A DNA stretch of 64,000 bases from Pseudomonas spelaei (lineage in GTDB: Bacteria > Pseudomonadota > Gammaproteobacteria > Pseudomonadales > Pseudomonadaceae). The notes beneath the pieces are model-generated. The model saw only the letters and a list, made by a program, of their open reading frames with translations, ran no database searches and was not told where the DNA came from. Below are positions 16,374 through 24,815 of the stretch, piece after piece. Made by a program: the position numbers and the translations under genes. The DNA lies in contig NZ_WNNK01000013.1 of NCBI RefSeq assembly GCF_009724245.1, positions 124,001-188,000 on the forward strand. Reading direction: 5' to 3'. Position 1 is the first letter of the stretch. Every line of letters begins with the position of its first letter.

Positions 16374-16846
16374 TCAAATACCCCATGACCGTCCAGGGCG
16401 CCAAGGCCCTGGAAGAAGAGCACGCTCACCTGACCAAGGTCGTCCGTCCGAAGCTCAGCCAGGACATCGGTACGGCCCGCGAGTTGGGCGACTTGAAGGA
16501 AAACGCCGAATACCACGCTGCTCGCGAGCAGCAAGGTATGGTCGAGGCGCGGATCCGTGACATTGAAGGCCGTATGCAGAACGCGGTGATCATCGATGTC
16601 ACGACCATCCCGAAAACCGGCAAGGTGATTTTCGGTACCACCGTGGAAATCGCCAACGTCGAGACCGATGAGAGCGTGGTTTATCACATCGTGGGTGAGG
16701 ACGAGGCTGACTTCAAACTCGGCAAGATCTCCGTCGGTTCGCCGCTGGCCCGTGCCTTGATTGCCAAGGAAGAGGGTGATGTGGTGGCCGTCAAGACGCC
16801 TGGCGGCGTAATCGAGTACGAGATTGTCGAAGTTCGTCATATCTGA
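16370..16846 (+). CDS. greA: transcription elongation factor GreA
   Basis: GreA, 158 aa. It enters the secondary channel of RNA polymerase and stimulates cleavage of backtracked transcripts. The N-terminal coiled coil (about 1-75) includes IGTARELGDLKENAEYHAAR, whose acidic tip residues are the catalytic D and E. The C-terminal FKBP-like domain follows, with PLARALIAKEEGDVV. Length and sequence are standard. It overlaps the carB stop by 4 nt, as in other pseudomonads. Confidence 0.98.
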   Translation: MIKYPMTVQGAKALEEEHAHLTKVVRPKLSQDIGTARELGDLKENAEYHAAREQQGMVEARIRDIEGRMQNAVIIDVTTIPKTGKVIFGTTVEIANVETDESVVYHIVGEDEADFKLGKISVGSPLARALIAKEEGDVVAVKTPGGVIEYEIVEVRHI

Positions 16847-16851
16847 AAGAC

Positions 16852-16874
16852 GGCGCCCGCTGCGTGCGGGCGCC
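16852..16874 (+). other. hairpin between greA and the DUF4149 gene
   Basis: A perfect 9-bp stem, GGCGCCCGC-TGCGT-GCGGGCGCC, ending at the base before the next start codon. No T-run follows. It would hide the ribosome site of the downstream gene unless unfolded. Confidence 0.7.
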
Positions 16875-17279
16875 ATGCTTTGGCAGTTTGCCCAGATGCT
16901 CTGGGTTGGCGGCCTATGGTTGTTGCACATTGGTGTGTTACCGGTGCTGGGCCTGATTGGCCTGGCTCCGTTGCTGATCGATGAGATCGACGGATTATTG
17001 AGTACGTTGCTGGTAGGTTTTGCGGCGGCGTGCGTGACGCTTCAGGCGTTGGTGCTGATCAAGGCCGAAGGCTTGGGGAGTTTGTGGCGGGATATTCGTG
17101 GGCAACTGCTGTTGATGGCACTGTATGCCTGCGCAATGTACTGCGTGGTACGCATCTGGCTGCCTGAGGCGTTGCGCTGGCAGCTATTCAGCTATCTTGT
17201 GCTAGGGTTCTCCGGCCTGGTGTTGGTTGTGCAGCCAGCGCCAGGATGGAGTGGCAGGGCGTGCGAAGCACGCCCGTGA
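16875..17279 (+). CDS. DUF4149 small membrane protein
   Basis: A 134-aa inner-membrane protein with four predicted hydrophobic helices: around 3-25 (FAQMLWVGGLWLLHIGVLPV), 35-60, 75-95 and 100-120. It matches the DUF4149 type found beside greA in pseudomonads; the function is unknown. I place the start at ATG 16875 (MLWQFAQMLW). A longer frame from 16824 would overlap greA and add a charged, non-conserved leader. The short gap after greA and same orientation suggest co-transcription, though the perfect hairpin right before the start may limit translation. It is convergent with yhbY, 9 nt apart. Confidence 0.8.
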   Translation: MLWQFAQMLWVGGLWLLHIGVLPVLGLIGLAPLLIDEIDGLLSTLLVGFAAACVTLQALVLIKAEGLGSLWRDIRGQLLLMALYACAMYCVVRIWLPEALRWQLFSYLVLGFSGLVLVVQPAPGWSGRACEARP

Positions 17280-17288
17280 CCCTTGTTA

Positions 17289-17597
17289 TCATTTGAAGCG
17301 ATGAACGTTCGACAGTTGCTTGTTGACGCTGAAATTCTTGCGATATAGCAGCGCCATCTTGCCGATGACCTGAACCAGGTCTGCCTTACCGACCTTGCAG
17401 AGTTCTGCAATGGCCGCCAGGCGCGACTCACGATCAAGGATGTTGACCTTGATCTTGATCAGTTCGTGATCGCCCAATGCGCGTTCAAGTTCGGCTAACA
17501 CACCTTCAGTCAAACCGTTGTCAGCCACAATCAAAACTGGTTTCAGATGGTGGCCAATGGATTTGTACTGTTTCTTCTGCTCTTGAGTGAGCGGCAT
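17289..17597 (-). CDS. yhbY: ribosome assembly RNA-binding protein YhbY
   Basis: A 102-aa CRM-domain protein that fills the whole length. The N-terminal MPLTQEQKKQYKSIGHHLKP and the loop IGKMALLYRKN (the GxxG-like RNA-binding loop) are typical. E. coli YhbY associates with pre-50S ribosomes. It is divergent from rlmE, which modifies 23S rRNA, an arrangement that fits a shared ribosome-assembly role and is conserved in gammaproteobacteria. Confidence 0.95.
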   Translation of the reverse strand: MPLTQEQKKQYKSIGHHLKPVLIVADNGLTEGVLAELERALGDHELIKIKVNILDRESRLAAIAELCKVGKADLVQVIGKMALLYRKNFSVNKQLSNVHRFK

Positions 17598-17702
17598 AAT
17601 CTGACCCCTGCGTCTGATCTTGTAAAAAGCGGCGGCCAGTTTACCCGAGCGAGTCCGGGACCGCCCAGTTAATCACGACCCGTTTTATTTTCGAGGTGGC
17701 CC

Positions 17703-18353
17703 GTGGCCCGTTCCAAAACTAGCCTTAAGTGGCTGCAAGAGCATTTCAACGACCCTTACGTCAAAATGGCGCAAAAGGATGGCTACCGTTCCCGGGCCAG
17801 CTACAAGCTGCTGGAGATCCAGGAAAAGGACAAGTTGATCCGTCCAGGCATGAGCGTAATCGATCTTGGTGCAGCCCCGGGTGGCTGGTCCCAGGTGACC
17901 AGTCGTCTGATTGGTGGGCAAGGTCGTCTGATCGCTTCCGATATCCTGGAAATGGACAGCATCCCGGACGTGACCTTCATTCATGGCGATTTTACCCGGG
18001 ATGAAGTGCTGGCCCAGATTCTCGAGGCTGTCGGAAAATCGCAGGTAGACCTTGTGATTTCCGATATGGCCCCCAATATGAGTGGATTACCGGCTGTCGA
18101 TATGCCGCGAGCCATGTTTCTTTGCGAATTGGCATTGGATCTGGCGGGACGGGTTTTGCGTCCGGGTGGTGACTTTCTGGTCAAGGTCTTCCAGGGTGAA
18201 GGTTTTGATGAGTATCACAAGAACATCCGCAAGCTGTTCGACAAGGTGCAGACGCGCAAGCCTGACTCCTCTCGGGACAGGTCCCGAGAGCAGTATTTGC
18301 TGGGGCGCGGTTTCCGCGGTATTGAAGGCGCTGCCAGCGAAGAGCGTTTTTGA
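17703..18353 (+). CDS. rlmE: 23S rRNA 2'-O-methyltransferase RlmE (FtsJ)
   Basis: RlmE, 216 aa, methylates U2552 in the A loop of 23S rRNA (E. coli numbering). The SAM site is VIDLGAAPGGWSQV at about 53-66. The catalytic K-D-K-E set is visible around YKLLEI, DMAPNMSG and VKVFQGEG. The start is GTG 17703 after GAGG. About nine residues at the C-terminus (after LLGRGFRG) exceed the usual family end. It stands upstream of ftsH, the classical ftsJ-ftsH pair, here with its own ftsH promoter between them. Confidence 0.97.
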   Translation: MARSKTSLKWLQEHFNDPYVKMAQKDGYRSRASYKLLEIQEKDKLIRPGMSVIDLGAAPGGWSQVTSRLIGGQGRLIASDILEMDSIPDVTFIHGDFTRDEVLAQILEAVGKSQVDLVISDMAPNMSGLPAVDMPRAMFLCELALDLAGRVLRPGGDFLVKVFQGEGFDEYHKNIRKLFDKVQTRKPDSSRDRSREQYLLGRGFRGIEGAASEERF

Positions 18354-18358
18354 GGAAT

Positions 18359-18387
18359 TTGACGAGGGCGATAGGTTTTTTTATATC
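18359..18387 (+). promoter_or_regulatory. sigma-70-type promoter of ftsH
   Basis: TTGACG (18359-18364), a 17-nt spacer and TATATC (18382-18387), just after rlmE. It would give a leader of about 150 nt before ftsH. No RpoH consensus was found here, although ftsH is a heat-shock gene in E. coli. Confidence 0.65.
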
Positions 18388-18544
18388 GCTTTCGTCATGA
18401 AGCTTTACGAATATTGTGTAGTCAAAGTTTCACAAAGGGTTACAGACGGCGCCTGCCAGAGTTGTAGGTAATGTAGTAAGTTAGGCCGGTGAATATCATG
18501 CGAAGCACGCGCCAGTAGCGGAGCTTGCTTCAGAGGGTAGTTAA

Positions 18545-20464
18545 TTGAACGATATGGCAAAGAATCTGATCCTGTGGTTGATCATCGCGGCTGTCCTGGT
18601 GACGGTGATGAACAACTTCTCCAGCCCTAACGAGCCGCAGACCCTCAACTATTCCGACTTCATCCAGCAAGTTAAGGATGGCAAGGTCGAGCGCGTAGCC
18701 GTGGATGGCTATGTGATTACCGGCAAACGCAACGATGGCGACAGCTTCAAGACCATTCGTCCGGCCATTCAGGACAATGGCCTGATCGGTGACCTGGTGG
18801 ATAACCACGTGGTCGTTGAAGGCAAGCAGCCTGAACAGCAAAGCATCTGGACTCAGCTCCTGGTCGCGAGTTTCCCGATTCTGGTGATTATCGCCGTATT
18901 CATGTTCTTCATGCGCCAGATGCAAGGTGGTGCGGGGGGCAAGGGCGGGCCGATGAGCTTTGGCAAGAGCAAGGCTCGCCTGCTCTCCGAAGATCAGGTG
19001 AAAACCACCCTGGCTGACGTTGCAGGTTGCGACGAAGCCAAGGAAGAAGTGGGCGAGCTGGTTGAATTCCTGCGTGATCCGGGCAAATTCCAGCGGCTGG
19101 GCGGTCGTATTCCTCGCGGCGTGCTGATGGTTGGCCCTCCAGGTACAGGTAAAACCCTGCTGGCCAAGGCCATTGCGGGCGAAGCCAAAGTACCGTTCTT
19201 CACCATTTCCGGTTCCGACTTCGTCGAGATGTTCGTCGGTGTTGGTGCCAGCCGTGTTCGCGATATGTTTGAACAGGCCAAGAAACACGCACCTTGCATC
19301 ATTTTCATCGATGAAATCGACGCCGTTGGTCGCCATCGTGGCGCCGGCATGGGCGGTGGTCACGATGAGCGTGAGCAGACCCTCAACCAGCTGCTGGTTG
19401 AGATGGATGGTTTTGAGATGAACGACGGCATCATCGTGATTGCCGCTACCAACCGTCCTGACGTACTTGACCCGGCGTTGTTGCGTCCAGGCCGTTTCGA
19501 CCGTCAGGTTGTGGTTGGCCTACCGGACATCCGTGGTCGTGAGCAAATACTGAAAGTACACATGCGCAAAGTGCCAATGGGCGACGACGTGGCTCCGGCA
19601 GTGATTGCTCGTGGTACTCCGGGCTTCTCCGGTGCTGACTTGGCCAACCTGGTGAACGAGGCGTCGCTGTTTGCTGCTCGTACGGGCAAGCGCATCGTTG
19701 AGATGAAAGAATTCGAGCTGGCGAAAGACAAGATCATGATGGGCGCCGAGCGCAAATCCATGGTCATGTCCGAGAAAGAGAAACAGAACACCGCCTATCA
19801 CGAAGCCGGTCACGCCATTGTCGGTCGCGTTGTGCCTGAGCATGACCCGGTTTACAAGGTGTCGATCATTCCTCGTGGTCGTGCGCTGGGCGTCACCATG
19901 TTCCTGCCCGAAGAGGATCGCTACAGCCTCTCCAAGCGTGCCTTGATCAGCCAGATTTGCTCGCTCTACGGCGGCCGTATTGCTGAAGAGATGACCTTGG
20001 GCTTTGATGGCGTGACCACTGGCGCATCCAACGACATCATGCGTGCCAGCCAGATTGCACGAAACATGGTGACCAAGTGGGGGTTGTCGGAAAAACTCGG
20101 TCCTTTGATGTACGCCGAGGAAGAAGGCGAAGTATTCCTGGGTCGCGGTGGTGGCGGTCAAGGTGCCAGCTTCTCCGGTGAGACAGCCAAGCTGATTGAC
20201 TCCGAAGTGCGCAGCATCATTGATCAATGCTACGGCACAGCCAAGCAGATCCTTACAGATAACCGCGACAAGCTCGATGCAATGGCTGACGCCTTGATGA
20301 AGTACGAGACCATTGATGCCGAACAGATCGACGACATCATGGCGGGTCGCACTCCCCGCGAGCCTCGCGATTGGGAAGGTGGTTCGGGTACTTCGGGAAC
20401 TCCGCCAGTGGTAGAGAGCGAGCGCCCTGAAACCCCGATCGGCGGCCCGGCTGCCGACCATTAA
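18545..20464 (+). CDS. ftsH: ATP-dependent zinc metalloprotease FtsH
   Basis: FtsH, 639 aa, a membrane-anchored AAA+ protease that degrades membrane proteins and short-lived regulators. Two N-terminal transmembrane helices (about 8-28 and 101-122) flank a periplasmic domain. The AAA module has Walker A GPPGTGKT and Walker B IIFIDEIDAVG. The zinc site is HEAGH at 419-423. I chose TTG 18545 (MNDMAKN) because GAGGG stands 7 nt before it; the ATG at 18554 is 16 nt from that site and would give MAKN. The same two-start situation exists in E. coli (MSDMAKN). folP follows after 8 nt. Confidence 0.98.
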   Translation: MNDMAKNLILWLIIAAVLVTVMNNFSSPNEPQTLNYSDFIQQVKDGKVERVAVDGYVITGKRNDGDSFKTIRPAIQDNGLIGDLVDNHVVVEGKQPEQQSIWTQLLVASFPILVIIAVFMFFMRQMQGGAGGKGGPMSFGKSKARLLSEDQVKTTLADVAGCDEAKEEVGELVEFLRDPGKFQRLGGRIPRGVLMVGPPGTGKTLLAKAIAGEAKVPFFTISGSDFVEMFVGVGASRVRDMFEQAKKHAPCIIFIDEIDAVGRHRGAGMGGGHDEREQTLNQLLVEMDGFEMNDGIIVIAATNRPDVLDPALLRPGRFDRQVVVGLPDIRGREQILKVHMRKVPMGDDVAPAVIARGTPGFSGADLANLVNEASLFAARTGKRIVEMKEFELAKDKIMMGAERKSMVMSEKEKQNTAYHEAGHAIVGRVVPEHDPVYKVSIIPRGRALGVTMFLPEEDRYSLSKRALISQICSLYGGRIAEEMTLGFDGVTTGASNDIMRASQIARNMVTKWGLSEKLGPLMYAEEEGEVFLGRGGGGQGASFSGETAKLIDSEVRSIIDQCYGTAKQILTDNRDKLDAMADALMKYETIDAEQIDDIMAGRTPREPRDWEGGSGTSGTPPVVESERPETPIGGPAADH

Positions 20465-20472
20465 GGTTTGAA

Positions 20473-21324
20473 ATGACTTCTGCGTTGTCCTCGACCCGGT
20501 TGCCTTGCGGCAGCCGGGTTCTTGATTTGGCCCATACACATGTCATGGGCATTCTTAATGTAACCCCCGACTCCTTTTCCGACGGCGGCCGCTTTAGCCA
20601 GCTTGATGCGGCGCTGCGTCATGCCGAAGCAATGGTGGCTGCTGGCGCGACCTTGATCGATGTCGGTGGTGAGTCGACACGTCCTGGCGCCCGTGCGGTT
20701 TCTCCCCTGGAGGAGCTGGAGCGTGTTGCGCCGATTGTCGAGCGTATCCATCGCGAGCTGGATGTGATCATCTCTGTTGATACGTCCACGCCAGCCGTTA
20801 TGCGCGAAACTGCGCGTCTGGGTGCGGGATTGATTAACGATGTACGCTCCCTGCAGCGTGATGGCGCACTGGATGCTGCTGCTGCCACTGGATTGCCAGT
20901 GTGTCTGATGCATATGCTTGGAGAGCCCGGCACGATGCAGGACGACCCGCATTACGACAATCTTGTGGGTGAGGTGACGGCGTTTCTTGCTGAGCGTGTT
21001 GTTCAATGCGGCGCGGCGGGAATTGCCCCTGAGCGGATCATCCTCGATCCAGGATTCGGCTTTGCCAAAACCCTGCAGCACAATTTAAGTTTGTTCAAGC
21101 ATATGGAGGCCTTGCATGCCCTTGGTCGGCCCCTGTTGGTTGGGGTTTCGCGCAAGAGCATGATAGGTCTGGCATTGAATCGCCCAGTGGGCGAGCGGTT
21201 GTACGGTGGCTTGGCCCTCGCTGCGCTTGCAGTGGTCAAGGGTGCGCGTATCTTGCGTGTGCATGACGTGGCCGAGACGGTGGATGTGGTACGGATGATC
21301 GCAGCTGTAGAATCAGCCGAATAA
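20473..21324 (+). CDS. folP: dihydropteroate synthase
   Basis: FolP, 283 aa, a TIM-barrel enzyme that joins p-aminobenzoate to the pterin pyrophosphate in folate synthesis and is the sulfonamide target. Signatures are MGILNVTPDSFSDGG at about 25-39 and IDVGGESTRPGA at about 60-71. The pterin-binding region near the end includes GVSRKSMIG. It lies between ftsH and glmM with short gaps, the order ftsH-folP-glmM seen in E. coli too. The start ATG is 8 nt after the ftsH stop, with AAGG before it. Confidence 0.97.
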   Translation: MTSALSSTRLPCGSRVLDLAHTHVMGILNVTPDSFSDGGRFSQLDAALRHAEAMVAAGATLIDVGGESTRPGARAVSPLEELERVAPIVERIHRELDVIISVDTSTPAVMRETARLGAGLINDVRSLQRDGALDAAAATGLPVCLMHMLGEPGTMQDDPHYDNLVGEVTAFLAERVVQCGAAGIAPERIILDPGFGFAKTLQHNLSLFKHMEALHALGRPLLVGVSRKSMIGLALNRPVGERLYGGLALAALAVVKGARILRVHDVAETVDVVRMIAAVESAE

Positions 21325-21340
21325 GAATGATGGAGCACTT

Positions 21341-22678
21341 ATGACTAAAAAATACTTTGGCACCGACGGTATACGTGGTCGGGTCGGCGAATTCCCGATT
21401 ACTCCTGACTTCATGCTCAAGTTGGGCTGGGCTGCGGGTATGGCGTTTCGTAGCATGGGCGCATGCCGGATTCTGGTCGGCAAGGACACTCGAATCTCGG
21501 GTTATATGTTTGAGTCGGCGCTGGAGGCTGGCCTGTCTGCTGCTGGTGCTGATGTGATGCTGTTGGGGCCAATGCCTACGCCGGCGATCGCTTACCTGAC
21601 GCGTACCTTTCACGCTGAAGCCGGTATCGTGATCAGCGCCTCGCACAATCCTCATGATGACAACGGCATCAAGTTCTTCTCGGGGCAGGGTACCAAGCTG
21701 CCGGACGAGATCGAGCACATGATTGAAGAGCTGCTGGATGCGCCGATGACTGTCGTTGAGTCGGGCAAGTTGGGCAAGGTCTCGCGAATTAACGACGCTT
21801 CCGGTCGTTACATCGAATTTTGCAAAAGCAGTGTGCCGAGCAGTACCAATTTTGCTGGCCTGAAGGTCGTCATCGACTGCGCTCATGGTGCTACCTACAA
21901 GGTGGCGCCCAGCGTGTTCAAGGAGCTGGGTGCGCAAGTGACTGTGCTTTCGGCCCAGCCTAACGGTTTGAACATCAACGACAACTGCGGCTCGACCCAT
22001 ATGGGGCAACTGCAGGCTGCGGTTTTGGCTGAGCACGCTGACCTGGGTATTGCTTTTGATGGTGATGGCGATCGAGTGCTGATGGTCGATCACACGGGTG
22101 CGATTGTCGATGGTGATGATCTGCTGTTTATCATCGCCCGGGACTTGCACGAGCGTAACAAGCTGCAAGGTGGCGTTGTTGGCACCTTGATGAGTAATTT
22201 GGGGTTGGAGCTGGCACTGGCAGATCTGGGGATTCCGTTCGTGCGCGCCAATGTCGGCGACCGTTACGTAATCGCTGAGTTGCTGGAGCGTAACTGGCAG
22301 GTGGGTGGTGAGAATTCGGGGCATGTTGTCTGTTTTCAGCACACCACTACCGGGGATGCAATCATTGCTGCGTTGCAGGTGCTACTGGCCTTGCGTCGTC
22401 GTGAGGAAAGTCTTGCCGAGGCCCGCCAGGCGCTGCGCAAGTGCCCGCAAGTGCTGCTCAATGTCCGTTTTTCGGGCGGTGCGAATCCTATCGAACATCC
22501 AGCCGTCAAAGAGGCTAGCGAGCGCGTTACTGCTGCGATGGCAGGGCGTGGGCGAGTCTTGTTGCGCAAGTCAGGCACCGAGCCTCTGGTTCGCGTAATG
22601 GTCGAAGGCGAGGACGAAACGCAGGTTCGTGGCTACGCCGAAGAGCTGGCAAAACTGGTAACTGAAGTTTGCGCCTGA
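21341..22678 (+). CDS. glmM: phosphoglucosamine mutase
   Basis: GlmM, 445 aa, converts glucosamine-6-phosphate to glucosamine-1-phosphate for UDP-GlcNAc and hence for peptidoglycan and LPS. The active serine is S101 in ISASHNPHDDNGIK. The magnesium loop DGDGDR is in the middle domain, and the phosphate-binding RKSGTEPLVRVM is near the C-terminus. The N-terminus KKYFGTDGIRG is typical. It is 16 nt after folP and in one transcription unit with it. Confidence 0.98.
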   Translation: MTKKYFGTDGIRGRVGEFPITPDFMLKLGWAAGMAFRSMGACRILVGKDTRISGYMFESALEAGLSAAGADVMLLGPMPTPAIAYLTRTFHAEAGIVISASHNPHDDNGIKFFSGQGTKLPDEIEHMIEELLDAPMTVVESGKLGKVSRINDASGRYIEFCKSSVPSSTNFAGLKVVIDCAHGATYKVAPSVFKELGAQVTVLSAQPNGLNINDNCGSTHMGQLQAAVLAEHADLGIAFDGDGDRVLMVDHTGAIVDGDDLLFIIARDLHERNKLQGGVVGTLMSNLGLELALADLGIPFVRANVGDRYVIAELLERNWQVGGENSGHVVCFQHTTTGDAIIAALQVLLALRRREESLAEARQALRKCPQVLLNVRFSGGANPIEHPAVKEASERVTAAMAGRGRVLLRKSGTEPLVRVMVEGEDETQVRGYAEELAKLVTEVCA

Positions 22679-22744
22679 ATTCGGCTTGCCAGTGATGATG
22701 TGGTTGGGTAACATCTGCGCCCACTTTGACCGACGAGGTACAGC

Positions 22745-23500
22745 ATGCGTCGCACTATGGTAGCTGGTAACTGGAAAATGCACGGTACCCGCGCCAGTGT
22801 CGCCGAGCTGATCAACGGCCTTCGTCATTTGGCCTTGCCGAGCGGTGTGGATGTCGCGGTATTCCCGCCTTGCTTGTACATCAATCAAGTGATTGATGTC
22901 TTGAAGGGTAAGTCGATTCAGGTCGGCGCGCAGAACTCTGCGGTGGAAGCCATGCAAGGTGCATTGACCGGTGAGATTGCACCGAGTCAATTGGTTGATG
23001 CGGGATGTTCCCTGGTGCTTGTTGGGCACTCCGAGCGTCGTCAGATGATGGGCGAGCGTGATGGGACACTCAATCGAAAATTCGCAGCGGCACAGGCTTG
23101 TGGCTTGATTCCGGTGTTGTGCATAGGGGAGACCCTGGAGCAGCGCGAATCCGGAAAAACTCTTGAGGTTGTCGGGCGTCAGCTGGGCAGCATCATTGAA
23201 GAGCTGGGAGTCGGTGCCTTTGCAAATGCAGTAATTGCTTACGAGCCGGTCTGGGCCATTGGTACCGGGCTGACTGCTTCGCCGCAACAGGCGCAGGATG
23301 TGCATGCAGCCATCCGCGCGCAGTTGGCGGCAGAGAATTCTGAGGTCGCACGAGGTGTGCGGCTTCTATACGGCGGCAGCGTGAAGGCGGCCAATGCGGT
23401 CGAACTGTTCGGCATGCCGGATATCGATGGGGGGCTCATTGGTGGAGCTTCCCTGAATGCAGATGAGTTCGGTGCGATCTGTCGCGCCGCGGGAAACTGA
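22745..23500 (+). CDS. tpiA: triosephosphate isomerase
   Basis: TpiA, 251 aa, interconverts glyceraldehyde-3-phosphate and dihydroxyacetone phosphate. The substrate-binding Lys is in AGNWKMHG, the electrophilic His in VGHSERR, and the catalytic Glu in AYEPVWAIGTG. The phosphate-gripping loop YGGSVKAAN is near the end. Codons are less biased than in neighbouring ribosomal genes. secG starts 4 nt after its stop; the tpiA-secG order is conserved in pseudomonads. Confidence 0.98.
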   Translation: MRRTMVAGNWKMHGTRASVAELINGLRHLALPSGVDVAVFPPCLYINQVIDVLKGKSIQVGAQNSAVEAMQGALTGEIAPSQLVDAGCSLVLVGHSERRQMMGERDGTLNRKFAAAQACGLIPVLCIGETLEQRESGKTLEVVGRQLGSIIEELGVGAFANAVIAYEPVWAIGTGLTASPQQAQDVHAAIRAQLAAENSEVARGVRLLYGGSVKAANAVELFGMPDIDGGLIGGASLNADEFGAICRAAGN

Positions 23501-23504
23501 AAAA

Positions 23505-23888
23505 ATGCTGGAAACAGTCATCGTTGTTTTTCATCTGTTGGGTGCACTGGGCGTAGTTGCTCTGGTTTTGCTGCAACAGGGTAAAGGTGCGGACGCTGGC
23601 GCGTCTTTCGGGGCAGGTGCTTCAAATACTGTGTTCGGAAGCCAAGGTTCCTCTACCTTTCTTAGTAAGTTTACTGCTATACTTGCCGCCGGTTTCTTCA
23701 TAACCAGCTTGGGGTTAGGTTACTTTGCTAAAGAGAAAGCTCATGTGCTGACTCAAGTAGGTCTCCCAAACCCAGCAGTGTTGGAAGTACCAAAAGCAAA
23801 ACCGGCTTCTGATGATGTCCCGGTGCTTCAAGAGCAAAAGTCGGCTACTCCAGCGACTGACGTGCCTCCAGCTCAAGAGCAGAAGTAA
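23505..23888 (+). CDS. secG: preprotein translocase subunit SecG
   Basis: SecG, 127 aa, an auxiliary subunit of the SecYEG channel. There are two transmembrane helices at about 3-22 (TVIVVFHLLGALGVVALVLL) and 52-72, with the conserved cytosolic loop QQGKGADAGASFGAGAS between them. The C-terminal tail is rich in P, A and E and repeats PAQEQK/LQEQK-like units. I use ATG 23505 (MLETVIVV); the longer frame overlaps tpiA and is not conserved. tRNA-Leu follows after 22 nt. Confidence 0.96.
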   Translation: MLETVIVVFHLLGALGVVALVLLQQGKGADAGASFGAGASNTVFGSQGSSTFLSKFTAILAAGFFITSLGLGYFAKEKAHVLTQVGLPNPAVLEVPKAKPASDDVPVLQEQKSATPATDVPPAQEQK

Positions 23889-23910
23889 GAAGTGTTTCAA
23901 ACGTAGTATT

Positions 23911-23996
23911 GCCGAGGTGGTGGAATTGGTAGACACGCAACCTTGAGGTGGTTGTGCCCATAGGGTGTAGGGGTTCGAGTCCCCTTCTCGGTACCA
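23911..23996 (+). tRNA. tRNA-Leu (anticodon GAG)
   Basis: An 86-nt class II tRNA with the CCA end encoded. The acceptor arm is GCCGAGG with TCTCGGT. The anticodon stem CAACC/GGTTG holds the loop TTGAGGT, anticodon GAG, so it reads CUC/CUU. A variable arm is present between the anticodon and T stems, and the T-loop GGTTCGAGTCC is standard. It directly follows secG, as in E. coli and other pseudomonads. Confidence 0.97.
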
Positions 23997-24007
23997 ATTA
24001 TCAGGAG

Positions 24008-24030
24008 AGCCCGCTGTTGCGGGCTTTCTT
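24008..24030 (+). terminator. terminator after tRNA-Leu
   Basis: AGCCCGC-TGTT-GCGGGCT followed by TTCTT, 11 nt after the tRNA end. Confidence 0.85.
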
Positions 24031-24092
24031 GTAGGTGGAAGGTTACATTGACCCTGTAAGGGATCGGTCGTATACTTCCGCCCCAGCTTTGT

Positions 24093-24169
<77 letters not shown>

Positions 24170-24179
24170 GTTTTAGCGG

Positions 24180-24203
24180 AGCCCCTTTTAAGGGGCTTTT
24201 TGT
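24180..24203 (+). terminator. terminator after initiator tRNA
   Basis: AGCCCCTT-TT-AAGGGGCT followed by TTTTGTT, 10 nt after the tRNA. This is a strong intrinsic terminator. Confidence 0.9.
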
Positions 24204-24246
24204 TAGCTGGACACTTTCAACGCCGCTGTTCGACGGCGTTTCAAGG

Positions 24247-24270
24247 ATGGGCGTTTCGCCCATTTTTTTA
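24247..24270 (+). terminator. second terminator/attenuator before rimP
   Basis: ATGGGCG-TTT-CGCCCAT followed by a seven-T run, about 40 nt before the rimP start. Another hairpin (AACGCCG/CGGCGTT, about 24219-24241) lies just before it. Three hairpins in a row between the tRNA and rimP suggest controlled readthrough into the nusA operon. Confidence 0.85.
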
Positions 24271-24309
24271 TTTTGCACAGCATGCACATACATGCACGAG
24301 GGGGTTCAG

Positions 24310-24768
24310 GTGTCGAGCAAGCTAGAAGAGTTGCAGGCCTTGTTGGCCCCGGTGGTCGTGGCCCTAGGCTATGAATGCTGGGGTATTGAGTTCTCGGCTC
24401 AAGGTCGCCACTCAATGTTGCGCGTTTATATCGATAAAGAGGGCGGTGTGCTGGTGGACGATTGTGCCATTGTCAGCCGTCAGATCAGCGGTGTCCTGGA
24501 TGTTGAAGATCCGATCGCCGTTGAATACACCCTCGAAGTTTCCTCGCCTGGCATGGAACGCCCACTGTTCACTATTGAGCAGTATGCAAAATTTGCCGGT
24601 GAACAAGTGAAGATCAAGCTGCGCTCTCCCTTTGAAGGGCGACGCAACTTTCAGGGCCTTCTGCGCGGTGTAGAAGAGCAGGACGTCGTGGTGCAGGTTG
24701 AAGACCATGAATTCCTGTTGCCGATCGATATGATCGACAAGGCCAACATTATTCCCAGTTTTGACTGA
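24310..24768 (+). CDS. rimP: ribosome maturation factor RimP
   Basis: RimP, 152 aa, needed for 30S subunit maturation. The N-terminal alpha/beta domain (LEELQALLAPVVVALGYECW) and the C-terminal SH3-like barrel (about 88-150) are both complete. The conserved EVSSPGMERPL is at about 79-89. The start is GTG 24310 after a GAGGGGG stretch and gives the standard length; in-frame ATGs upstream (24247, 24292) lie in or next to the terminator hairpin. It heads the rimP-nusA-infB operon. Confidence 0.96.
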   Translation: MSSKLEELQALLAPVVVALGYECWGIEFSAQGRHSMLRVYIDKEGGVLVDDCAIVSRQISGVLDVEDPIAVEYTLEVSSPGMERPLFTIEQYAKFAGEQVKIKLRSPFEGRRNFQGLLRGVEEQDVVVQVEDHEFLLPIDMIDKANIIPSFD

Positions 24769-24815
24769 GACGCGGATCCCGCGGATCCAATGGCTTGCGA
24801 AAGGCGAGGCGTACG

